NCBI RefSeq assembly: GCF_000143415.4
Contig: NW_003314267.1
Location: 829,394 to 893,393, forward strand
Length of the DNA stretch: 64,000 nt
Reading direction: 5' to 3'
Source of the DNA: Selaginella moellendorffii
Lineage: Eukaryota > Streptophyta > Lycopodiopsida > Selaginellales > Selaginellaceae
Positions 1 through 11,821 of this stretch are shown here, piece by piece (the first letter of the stretch is position 1; each line of letters opens with the position of its first letter). Below the pieces are notes generated by a model. The model searched no databases and was not told the DNA's origin. It was given only the letters and a program-made list of their open reading frames with translations. Both the position numbers and the translations under genes were made by a program.

Positions 1-363
1 GTCTATTAAATTTCAGAGGTACACTCCTCTCTTCATTGTGTCTTCTCTTTGCTAATTAACTAACCAGTTTTGCAGGAAGCGGCAAATGACAAAAATGGCA
101 TAGCTCATTGCACATACCCAGCAAATGACAGGAAGAAGAGCTCTCTCTAGTATGCTTGCAGCATTAAAGCTATGAGAAGCTCCAGGATCTTAGGATCCAT
201 GCAATAAGATCTACACAAGTATGTAAAAGTGTGAGTCTTCAACATGGTGTCCTGGATGGAAAAGGAAAAGATTAAGCAAAATCATGACCCATGCCACAAC
301 CTTCCCGAAGGAGACAAAACCGAGAGCAAAAGAAGAACTACTTTCTCAAATAATCAATAAGTA
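1..363. other. Intergenic edge, no gene seen
   Basis: No convincing reading frame. This is probably the 3' flank or 3' UTR of the minus-strand gene that ends at 364, possibly with the flank of a gene outside the window. Confidence 0.5.
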
Positions 364-2090
364 TCACATTCCCAAATCTTGAGCTTGAGTTATTCCAGAC
401 GATGTTGTGGCTATAATATTTTCGACGTCTTGTTTCAACTCTTGCATGAGCCCTGGTACATACTCCCACTGATCCTCTGGAATGCCGATCTTTCTCGCCA
501 TCTTAGCCGTCTCCCCTCTCCTATAGTATGCACTGTAAACCTGAAAATGACAAAACAGAAAATCAAAATCCAAGGTACAAAACAAAATTCACAAAAATAA
601 AAAAAACTTACATCGCGAGGAGTCCATTTCGTCACCTCCCGACCTACCAAAGTTTTCAGCATCCCCTCGTAAAACAGGTGCAAGCCCTCCGACAGCTTTT
701 TCGCTACACTAAAATCTGGCAAGGTTTCCCCCTGAAAAAGCAGAAAAAGAAAAAATAAAACGAATCAAATCAAATCGAAACTTGACATAAGCCACACCCC
801 AGGATGGATGAAAAGCTCGCCCACGGGATATCTCCCGTCTGGGATCTTCATCTCTTGTCCATGAAGCTCTGTCTTCCATTCGGCAAATCTGTTCTGGACC
901 ATTCTCTGGGATGGTCGAACAGTCCCTGTGACGAGCTCTTCCTTTTTCTTTAGAGGAAAACCTGCAAAGCACAGAATGGATCGCGTCAAAAGGTGAGCTA
1001 TAGGAGACGAAATCTGCTGTTCACTTACAAGCCAAGCTTTCTTCGACTAGCTCCTCGTCTTCCACTCGAACAAACTCCTGGATTTCGATGTAGCCATAGT
1101 ACCATCTCAACTTGTCCCACACCTGGATGCAAACAGGAGGCCAATGCTCCTTAGATGGTGCCCGAGCGAGGCTTTTTATCACAAACGCGGCCGGCTGATA
1201 GAGATTCTCGCTACTGCAAGCAAATGTTTTCATGTAAAAGAACTTCGATCTTTACTCACTTTGCGCTGGTCTTGAAGCTAACCGCCACCCGCAGTTCCTT
1301 GCGACGTCCCTTGCTGTAAACTTTGACGAGCATATCGGAGTGCCTGTGCTGCATGTCAGAATCCAGGGTTTTCGTCCTAGTCGGGTCTTCTACATCTTCA
1401 TCCTCTTCAGCAAGATTTAGAATCTCTTCTTCGGCATTGCCCAGAAGAAAGCCTTCGGAGCTGCGCAATGGCATATCAGATCTACGAGTACGTTTTAGTG
1501 ACGATGGTTACCTTACAACTCTCCTGACTCTTTTGGATAGAATAGAACGGAGCATTCGCCGGACTGAAAGCATGATCAAGGATAAGTAGCAGCTAATAGG
1601 AAAGAAAGAAAAGCTCACCCTCTCCATCCCCTTCCAGGAATTCTTCTAAAGCCTCTTCGTCCTTGTTCCCCACGGGGGCATGTTCGGGCAATGGCGAGGT
1701 GAAATCGCGGAATGTAGTCAGCAGAAGCTTTTGGATGCCCCGACCATGATCCCGAGGATCTTCGAGAGCTCGGACTGCTTTCCCAACGGCAATGCTCGCA
1801 AGGAGATGCACAGCGTTGACGGCTGGGAGCTCCATCTCTCGGAGCCGGAATTGGTCGTAGTGTGGCATCTGGTCACGATGGATTTTAACGAGGCCATACT
1901 TGAGAGAAAAGGTGCCTGAGTCGAGCTTACAAGGCGGAATTGTTAACAAACCCTCGCTCATATCTTTGTCCCTGTGCATCTTCTTCATGAGCCCCTCCAG
2001 CTCCTGCCACAGCCTTTCTGACTCTCTCCACTTCCGATTAAGCGTGCCAACCACCCGACCCAGCATTTTGGCATCCGCCTCCCACAACAT
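364..2090 (-). CDS. Unknown seven-exon plant protein, about 456 aa
   Basis: I do not recognise the family. Exons read in order on minus: 2090-1619, 1563-1512, 1460-1260, 1213-1029, 961-798, 731-612 and 540-364, joined by GT-AG introns of about 50-80 bp. The phases fit and the sum is 1371 nt with one stop. The 52-nt second exon is needed to keep the frame. The N-terminal 150 residues look helical and charged (WRESERLWQELEGLMKKM). The middle has an acidic stretch (EEEILNLAEEDEDVED). The C-terminal half has patches such as WDKLRWYYGYIEIQEF and IPEDQWEYVP. There is no signal peptide, transmembrane segment or known motif. The ATG at 2090 is the first in frame after an upstream stop. It is probably a real gene because seven exons stay in frame; its function is unknown. 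Confidence 0.7.
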
Positions 2091-2410
2091 CCTTCAAACC
2101 CTAATCAGCTAGAAATACAATTATTATTCATTTAAATTAATTGTGTATTTAAAATTTATAAACACTTATTTTTATAATAAATAAACACTCCAACACTCTA
2201 AAAGTATAAAAGAGAGTTGTCACTATTATAAAGAAGTTGTTTAGTTACTTAAAGATATATAATTACATGATTGATTATTACATTAGTCAAATGTAGATTT
2301 AGAACTCTTTACCCAATTTTATTCTAACATATGATAATTGAAGAAAAATATTTATGCCCAGAAATAGTCATTTAATCGGGTTTCCTTCTAAGAATTCTTA
2401 AACAAACCAA

Positions 2411-2575
2411 ATGCTGTTTATTTACATTTCTATATGGTTTTTTTTCAAGACTATGCCTCTCTCTATCCCTTTTTCTATAGTATTTACATTTTTATATGGT
2501 TCTCTCAGATATTTTGCCCATAATAGTGTAGTATTTACATTTTTATATGGTTCTCTCTCGGATTTTTTTCAAGGC
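2411..2575. repeat. Degenerate tandem repeat in AT-rich spacer
   Basis: A phrase close to TATTTACATTTTTATATGG occurs three times, near 2418, 2480 and 2530, with CT-rich text between. The first and third copies also share a following TTTTTTCAAG-CTA-GCC. This looks like a local duplication just downstream of the GILT stop. The rest of the spacer (2091-2410) is AT-rich with nothing recognisable. Confidence 0.6.
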
Positions 2576-3952
2576 TACGCCATGCAAGCTTTGTCCTTGA
2601 TGCTCGTCATAAGCCCCAATCGTGACCGTCTCTCAAAGGACTTGCAAAGCTGTGGCTTGTGGTCACCCTTGTAAGCGTCGCAAACGTATTTCTCTATGTC
2701 TCCGTAGTCCTGGAGGAAAGAAATGATGCCGGTTAAGTTTAAGAGCAATCTAAATGGTTTTCTGTAGAAGCCCGGAAGTAATGATATGGCGAGAAGCACT
2801 GCTCAATTCGAAGAGATGCCAGATCAAACAGGAGCGAGAAACCAAGGGGAAAAAACAGTCTTTATACATGAGAAACGTTTGGATCACTATGGAGGGGAAT
2901 CGGGGCTTTGTTTTGCTCGCGAAGATATGTGACAGCACAAACAAGAGGAGTAAAGTTCACAGTGAAGTAGCAACAGTGACGCTCATGAGACAAGGGAAAG
3001 ATCAAGCAAAATTATGACCAAGTTGAGAATCTCCAAACAAAGGGCCAAACGGTGGAGTTCTTACCCAAAAGAGGGACACACCAAAAAACAAGCAAAGGAA
3101 GAAACTTGGAAGCTTAAACTAAGAACAGGAGCTCTTCGTACCTCATATAACGGGTTTCCATTCACGACCACCCATGGAACATATCTGTGCGGAGGATCAA
3201 GCTCGCCAGTGATCTTGGCATAGCCTTTTTCGAGCTGCGAGGATCACAAAGTTGGAAAAAAATGAGAAAGACAAAAAAACAGCAAAGAAACTGGAAGAAG
3301 AACTCGAACCAGTAAACCGGTAGGTCCTTCGTAGCATTCCTCTACGAGTGTGATGTTGGCGATGGAGGAATTACAACTCTTCCAAGCCTCGGCAGCTATG
3401 GCCCTGGGAAGAGATTCGAGACAATAGATAAATGGGAACCACGCATCCTTCGCAAGAACACATTGTTTTTTTCGATTAATAGCAAGACGTAATTGATGCT
3501 CACCACTTTTGGCCAGAGGCTGATAGCGCATGACTGGATTATGTTGAGCTTGCACTCGTCGGGTCCGTGCTGCGAAGATCAAAACGAAGAATAATTTGAC
3601 CAGATAAATCAATGATAAGAACCTGGCAAGTGATGTGACCACTGGAATCCATCCTCGCATTTCCATAGGGGATGATCTTCAGGTCGACAATCTCAATGAG
3701 GCCATTTGTAAAGAACTTGCTGAGGTAATTGACGACGAAATTCGCGCAGAAGGGGCACAGCGATTCCGTGTAGAGCTCCACCGAAACTTTCTCCGCGTCC
3801 GCGCAGGTCTTAGCATCTGGATCCAAAAAATCTTTGAGTGCTGTAAAGCGATCCAATCTTTACGTACCTGGATCCGCGATCACCACAGCAACGAGGAAGA
3901 AGAGCGGCAAGGCCAGCAGCGAAGACGTAAGGCGGTGGTCCGCCATAGCCAT
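2575..3952 (-). CDS. GILT-type thiol reductase (gamma-interferon-inducible lysosomal thiol reductase family)
   Basis: Six exons on minus: 3952-3868, 3816-3623, 3569-3504, 3447-3310, 3234-3142 and 2709-2575; about 235 aa. The protein opens with a signal peptide (ALPLFFLVAVVIA). It then carries the active-site CPFC in LYTESLCPFC, followed by the family block IIPYGNA and the GILT signature HGPDEC, then further conserved cysteines (YCLESL, ECYEG) and the C-terminal PPHRYVPWVVVNG and YVCDAYKG. GILT proteins reduce disulfides in acidic vacuolar or lysosomal compartments or after secretion; the substrate here is unknown. The last intron (3141-2710) is about 430 bp, far longer than the others. The donor of exon 4 is taken at 3309 because it gives phase 0 into exon 5. 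The family call is firm. Confidence 0.9.
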
Positions 3953-4364
3953 CAAACGCGACCTAGAGCGCCAGATATTTTTTAAACTTTTTTGGCCGGG
4001 CACACTCTTTAGGGGCTTTGCTTCACATACTTGCCATGGAACTATTTGTAAATCATAGAGTGTGAGTATCAAGAAATATAGATTCCATGAATTCTAATTT
4101 CCACGCGAAGATAAGGTCGTACGTGTGAGAGAGCGAAAGCTTCCCTCTACTGAGGAGCTGCACGTAGATGGAGGAAGACTAGATACATCCCAAATGATGC
4201 ACCCAGTCTTGGAGCATCGATTTGCAGGAATGTGGCTAAACGAGGAAGTCTAAGAAGCCAAAGCCTGGTCAGTATTTAAACAGTTAGATATTAATATAAT
4301 AACAATTAAAAATTAGATCATATTAAGCTTGACAATTTTGTGGAAATGTTTATCACTTTATTCT
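3953..4364. other. Spacer upstream of the GILT gene
   Basis: Contains the presumed promoter and 5' UTR of the minus-strand GILT gene. No further gene is seen. Confidence 0.4.
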
Positions 4365-5849
<1,485 letters not shown>

Positions 5850-6164
5850 ATATATGCATATATAAGATATAGTAAATAACTATCTTAAATCTGAATGTTA
5901 AAAGTTGATATACTTTATGATCATCCCCTTGAAAATCTAAACAAATTGTTCTATCAAACCATCAATTTATGAATGATAAACACTCATAAAAGTGTAGTAT
6001 ATCCCCAATTTAGATGTCAAGATGTGAAACACCTCAGCCATAAACACAAGATCAATGCCTAACAAAATCCTCTTCAAACAAGAATATTGAAACACTATTG
6101 AATTTAAGAGGAAATATCTAATAATAATTGCAAACACATTAGCAAGAGCACTAACTTTTATCAA
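5850..6164 (-). pseudogene. Decayed Ty3/gypsy integrase core
   Basis: On the minus strand a frame with several stops still spells the end of a gypsy integrase core. LGIYYTFMSVYHS is followed, after a stop, by IDGLIEQFV, another stop and IFKGMI; the usual form is YHPQTDGLVEQFN...LKGMI. Further on comes YGVLPYKLLY, resembling the downstream LPY..FAYR region. Upstream, IVFQYSCLKRILLG suits the segment before the second catalytic aspartate. Many differences are C to T or G to A. It lies downstream of the RT remnant at 7005-7402 on the same strand, in the order expected for one gypsy element. Confidence 0.75.
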
Positions 6165-6708
6165 TAAGTTAAATAATTATGGGTAGAAAGCTACAATTAA
6201 CTTCAACTGTTCTTTCATACTATAAAGAGGAGTATTACAAACTTGGATCCAAACACAATTATGCATATATTAGATAACATTATGTTAGAATCCCTAATCA
6301 ATATAAAGACATGTAACTTTTTTGTCACACAATGATGTCTTATATACTTGTTTAGAATAGAAGAGTTATAGTAAGTATAGAGAAAATATATAATAAACAT
6401 CAAAAGCATCACTAGTTGCAATAATTATTAATATGAATCCCCATGAAGTAAAAAAAGTTTATTTTAAGGTGATATTAAGAATATATATATTGTAGCACAT
6501 GTGATCATATAATAAAATTTGAATATATTGTCACCATAAATCCTTGAAACCTTAGGGGATAAATAGAGATAAAATAACCACTAAAAACTCTTTTATCAAA
6601 CAATTACCCTTTTTCCAATTAGTTTAAAGGGAGAGAGATAAAATGTGCTATATGTGGTATTGGAGCAAATGGCACAGGTTCAATTCCCATTACTTAAAAT
6701 ATAATATA

Positions 6709-6951
6709 CCCTTGAACAAAATATATTCCTACCCCTACAATTGAAATTATACATATTAGCATTCATAAGTACATCTTTTGTCTTGTAGTGTATCCACAGA
6801 TGAAGGTATCTATTGTGGGACTGCAATACCCTTGAATAAAGTATATTCTTACCTTTAAAATTTGAAATTGTACAAATTAAACATTCATAAGTACGTTCTT
6901 TATTTTATAAAGCATCCATAGATAAAGGTATCTACTATGGAACTACAGTAC
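6709..6951. repeat. Two tandem copies of a ~121-bp unit
   Basis: Unit 1 (about 6709-6828) and unit 2 (about 6829-6951) both run from CCCTTGAA-AAA-TATATTC through CATTCATAAGTAC to GGTATCTA-T-TGG-ACT. A third, partial end-piece (about 7028-7060) carries GTATTCACTGTGGGACTA. The identity is roughly 80% by eye. It lies inside the decayed gypsy element, between RT and integrase. Confidence 0.75.
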
Positions 6952-7004
6952 AGGTGAATAACTAACTGTCTCACATAGAATACCTAATATACACAATAGA
7001 AAAA

Positions 7005-7402
7005 TTAGTAGATTTATTGCGGAAATAGAAGTATTCACTGTGGGACTATGGTACTAGTGGATGATTAACCAAACCATTATTCAAACTAAATAGCATTATC
7101 AAGAACTTCTATAAACCAAATGGTGTATAAAAATTATTTTTGGGAATATTTTCCTCAGCCATCGACACTTGTTAATACCCAAAAGTAAAATCCAACTTAG
7201 TGAACTAATGATTTTTTCCTAAACAATTTAAAAGATCAGCAGTAGGAAGAAAAGGGTACACATCTGGAATAGTTATATAATTTAATGGATAATTATCAAT
7301 GTAAAATTGAATACTCCTATAAAGCTTCATCACACACACACCTAAGGATTCTAGGACTTTCAGATAACATTCTTCTCTAATATCTCTTGAATATTTACTC
7401 AT
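7005..7402 (-). pseudogene. Decayed Ty3/gypsy reverse transcriptase
   Basis: On minus the text reads QFYIDNYPLNYITIPDVYPF and LLNCLGK. A frame slip follows, then FTKLDFTFGY, a stop where a Trp is usual, QVSMAEENIPK, and further on FGL-KFLIMLFSLNN. These match the RT blocks FCIDYR.LN, IP..YPLP, DDLL..LG, KLD..SGYWQ and MPFGLTNAP. Stops, frame changes and P-to-L or G-to-S changes show long decay. The catalytic Y-x-DD block was not found. Confidence 0.8.
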
Positions 7403-9854
7403 AAAATTTTGATCTCTTTTAATGAAAAATAATAAACAAAAACCTTAATCAAAAAAATATCCTTAGTTAGAATATGATAATCCATTGCAATATTAACCTC
7501 AAATAATAAATCAAAGTCAAAGAAATTAACATACTTTTTCTAAGCTGATCAACTACTAAAGTATAAAGATTTTTAATGGACCTAAATAGGGAATAGAAGA
7601 ACAAAAAGGAAATTTAGAATAATTTTTTCCTGTATAATATTTTAAAATAACTTATAGATTGCTAGTCAATCCTCAACTTCTGGCTTACTTCCAAGAGTCC
7701 GATCTTCAAGAAGAACCTAAGCCTCATTACCATCAATGCCTTACTACATTTTAATTGCCCAAGGGATATATATGGGCATCAAATGCATCATAATGACATG
7801 TGCATATCACATAAATATTTACAAATGAATAAGGAAGATGCTCAACTTTGGATTGCCATGATTTATAGTATACATATTAAATCAGTAAGATCATAAAATT
7901 TCAAAATCAACTTCTAGGGATTTCTAGTTATCATGCTTGAATTAGTGTTGAAATGAGATTTTGATCTTTTGGATTTAAAGAGCTAACTAATAAATTCTTT
8001 GAGACCAATGAAAAAGACTTCTTAACATGTAATCACTTGAGAAAAGTTTTATTATCTTTGAATCCTAATAGGCCACCTCTTAAGCTGTTGGCAGCTATAC
8101 ATCATATTCAAAACCACTTGAAAAATTATATATGACTCCTTTGAAAAGATTTTTTTTAGTTGCTTACTTTAATATGAGTGCATACTCCATTAGTTAACAT
8201 GGTATTGAGCTTGGGGTTAAACCCAATCCAAATGCAAAATAAAAAAGACACATAACAAAAAGTTAGATAATGTTTGAAATGGTGGGATTCAAGTTAGACA
8301 ATGTCTGAAGTGGTGGGTTATGCCTTCAATCTTATGTCCTTACTATACTCTTAACCACTAGCTCAAGTGGAGGTTGATAAAAGGTTTAGTAGCATGATCT
8401 CTTATTGTTGTGGTAGTAAAAGGAGAATATTAAAAGATAAAGTCACATTTTTAAAAAAATTCATTTTTATATTGATATATTTAGATATTTTAATATATAA
8501 ATGTATACATAAATGATTATTCAAATATAGTTTAATAAAATAGTTTGGGATTTGAATTCAAAACATATTATATGTATTAAAAATATACACTATATCTGTA
8601 AAAAAACTTAACAATAACAATTGATTCTTTAAATATGTATTCTAGTTTGCATAGAATAATAATATATATGGCATTTAGATTAGGTACAATATTTCTTTTC
8701 TAAAGGTGGGAAAATTATCCATATAAAAATATCAAAAAAATAAGGGCAAGAAAATAAACTTATTTCCCATTTGCTTTCTTTGAGTGATATCATATATTTA
8801 CTATATTTCTATATTTATTAAGGAGTAACTATTAGTCACAGTAAAAATCAAACCCTAAACCTCTACTAATATAACTTAAACTTAAGATTTTTTATGCATT
8901 ATAGGATTAATAAAATTAAGTTTCTGGAAGTTTTTGGTAAAACCTTACTTATAAGTTTATTAAGTAGGGTTATAACTTTATCAAAGTCACAATTCCCAAT
9001 CGATATTTAGTTCCATTGATCTTTGAGATGTTAAGATGACTTGAAGTTTGAATTTGTATGGTGTTTCCAACCCTTTATGAAATTAAGGAATGTTCTATAC
9101 TAAGTACCTATTAATAAACTTGTAAGTTATAACAAGTTGGAAATTGGAAGCACTATATAAGTAATGATACTTTAATTAAACTTTGTATAAGTACATAAAG
9201 TTCCATTTTGTAAAAATTTCTTTATTATGTATTCACTAGGTCTTTTTTTGGTTCCCATGTTACTTCGCAAAGTGGAAACCTTTTCCATTTCACATGGAAA
9301 TCTTTCACTTCATATATTTTTAGCTTGCTTCTATATATATTGAGGATAACCTTAACTTCATATTCCTCCTCCCTTTAGATAACTTTACTTAGTCTTTGTG
9401 AAGTGGGTCTTTAAAGTATAGTTTAAGTAAGTTCACGTGAAATATAGTGTGTATTTTCCTTATTTTCTAGAGATGCTAGAGATAATAAGCCACCTTACTA
9501 AATTAAACCTCAATCTCATAGGACTCTATAAACCTGTTTAAAGAATTTAAGATTATTTCATTTTATAAATATATACACATTACCTTTCGGTTAATCTTCA
9601 GTTGATTTTATTTAGTAACTTTAGGTTTTTGGTGTTCAACCACACTTTCTTCCTAAGTTAGAACTTTATATTTTTATTCTTTTGGTTTGTATATTTAATT
9701 TGCCTTTGTTAAGCCTATTCCAAGAAATCTCTCACTAGATTCTAAATGTTGAGTTTTTCCATCGTGAATGCCTTCACCACATGTAACTCTCCATGATATT
9801 AGGCCATTTTGAGTTTCATAAAACTTTCAATGGTTTACCCATTGATGGCTTCTT
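7403..9854. other. AT-rich retroelement-derived desert
   Basis: No gene. Around 8190-8290 the text (GTATTGAGCTTGGG-TTAAACCCAA) is a diverged relative of the repeat seen at 27.3, 28.7 and 40.1 kb, so part of this stretch is old retroelement DNA. A short duplicated phrase (AAGTTAGA-AATGT-TGAA-TGGTGGG) occurs at about 8257 and 8293. The rest holds nothing I can name. Confidence 0.5.
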
Positions 9855-10047
9855 TGTAAGCAAGCAAAACGAACAATTTAAAAGACAATCTATAGATTTT
9901 AAATATAAAGGGAAAAGGCCCATAAAAAAGAATGTACCCTTTTTACAATTGGTTAAGAGTCTTGGGATATTTAGAGTTAAGTGTTCTTGGGTTTAAATAA
10001 TACTAGGTTGGGTGACATTTCGGGAAGTCTAAATTCAGGAGTTTACA
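9855..10047 (+). mobile_element. Solo LTR (family ending GGAGTTTACA)
   Basis: A 193-bp stretch with TG...CA ends starts TGTAAGCAAG and finishes GGAGTTTACA. It has the same internal order as the copies at 26.6-27.3 and 39.2-40.1 kb (AAAGGGAAAAGGCCCAT, TTGGTTAAG-GTCTTG-GATATTT, TAATACTAGGTTGGGTGAC). The flanking five bases (TTCTT before, TTTCT after) are not a clear target duplication. No internal coding part is attached, so I call it a solo LTR. Confidence 0.7.
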
Positions 10048-11269
10048 TTTCTATGGATTCACCTTGATATTTGAATGCGAGTTATTATAACATATTTTCA
10101 CAAATCCCACTCAATCCATCTAGTCTTCAGAGATCAAACTATAAGAAGTTTGTTGCCAAGAGATGGAAAAACAATAAAATTATTAATAAAATAATAAAAG
10201 ACTCCCCTCCTAGTTAATTTAGAAACCTAATCTTTGTATTAAATACTTATCTATATATAAGTAATATGTGACAATATTCTCAATATTTACTCTAATATTT
10301 ATTTATTCTTTTAATTAAAAACTAAGTTGGTAATATTATAGTCATGGGTTCAAGACTCATTGACCATATTGATAATTTTATGGAGCATTTTTTTTCCATA
10401 GTGATGCTTTGTCAAAGTCCAAGAAGAAAGCCTAACACGAACACAAAGAATTTTACTTTGTGCACACTATTGTGAATAGAAGTCACTACTTTTATAGCTA
10501 AATATACTATCTTTTAGGGTTGCTTGGTGTGTTGAGTTTAATAATAAACACTCTTGAATGATGCAAAACTCAATCAACCACCATCCCCTTGAAAGTTTAT
10601 TTGGTAAAAGGCTTTGTGAAGAAGTTGCTTTGTTGATCATTAGTAAAGCTTAAGAATTTATTCTTGAACTAATTCACACGCATAATGGTAATGCACTCCA
10701 TTTGTGCACCATGATTCCATCTTTGTTTTCCATGTAGAGAGGCAAGAAAGGTTACCCAAGATTAAGGAGGAAATCATGAAGCTAAAGAATCTCCTTTCAA
10801 GTTAGAAATTGCATGTATTATAATCATTATGAGGCTAATATTATAGAATGGTGACAAATGAGATGCTATATGTTGCAACTCCTCCATAAGTTAAGTGAAA
10901 TATTTTGTCCTGTAGGATAAATTTGGCTAATTACCAATGTAGTTTGCTTGGATTTGCTAAAAAATTGGTTTAGAGGAATAGTAGAGAAAGCCCAAGTTGT
11001 GAGCACCATATCATACCAAGATTGCAATAAGGCTTCTAAATGACATGGAAGCTATTAAAGCTTAGCTTCTTAGAGAGAATAGTGTTTAGTTGCATAAACA
11101 CAGCAATTAACCATGTTAAATTACTCTAGAATGTCATGAAAATATTTCTTTTGAAAAATCTGAAGTCAGATTTCCAAGCTAAAGCAATACCTAAATCCTC
11201 CACTCAAAATAGCTTTAAACAGTAAATAAACTAATAAGTTGCTAATCACTCAGCATATAATACTACAAT
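10048..11269. other. AT-rich DNA, probably the rest of the copia remnant
   Basis: No readable gene. The right part directly continues the minus-strand copia reverse transcriptase remnant and would hold its YVDD and RNase H parts, but I cannot read those motifs. Confidence 0.4.
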
Positions 11270-11720
11270 GAGCATATAAGAGTTGTGAGACTTGAGAAGG
11301 ACATTACGATGAAACTAAACTCTAGAGGCTTGTTTAAGGCCATAAAATACTTTCTTTAACTTCCATACCTTCCAAACTAACATTAAGAAATGTTATTTTG
11401 ATATTTGTGATACAAAGTGAGGAAATGCTAGCAAAATATAAAGGCTTGTCATCTTAACTACTAGAAAATATGTGTCAAATACTTTTGGGAAAAATTTTGT
11501 GCTACTAAGTGAGCTTTGTAACAACTAAATATGCTACAAGCATTAAACTTAATTTTATATACCCAATGTGAACCAAACTATGCAAGATCTGATTCTTCAA
11601 AAACATCCTTTTGAGTAATAGACTGAAATTCCTTTTGCAAGGGCAATTCTTAATTTCTTTGTACTGTGGAAAATGAGTTTGAAAAGGCTACTTTACTACC
11701 TTGAAATTTTATGGCTCAAC
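11270..11720 (-). pseudogene. Decayed Ty1/copia reverse transcriptase fragment
   Basis: The minus strand gives HWVYKIKFNA, then YKAHLVA and FSQKY; this is the copia block usually read as W.FK.K...G....KARLVAKG. About 150 bp on it gives ITFLNVSLE and then VFYGLKQASRV, the copia block LYGLKQAPR. Stops and internal gaps show it is dead. It ends about 100 bp from the 3' end of the lectin receptor kinase gene. Confidence 0.8.
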
Positions 11721-11821
11721 ATGCATCATTAAACCATCTTTTCCATTTTGTGAAACTTGAACCATACAAAAATTTGATGAGAAAAAAAACTGAGCTTCTA
11801 AACTCCATAGACATAGTCTGT

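Noticed and set aside
3841-3867. 27-bp intron in the GILT gene (acceptor at 3841)
   Set aside because: Too short for splicing; the acceptor at 3817 gives 51 bp and the right frame.
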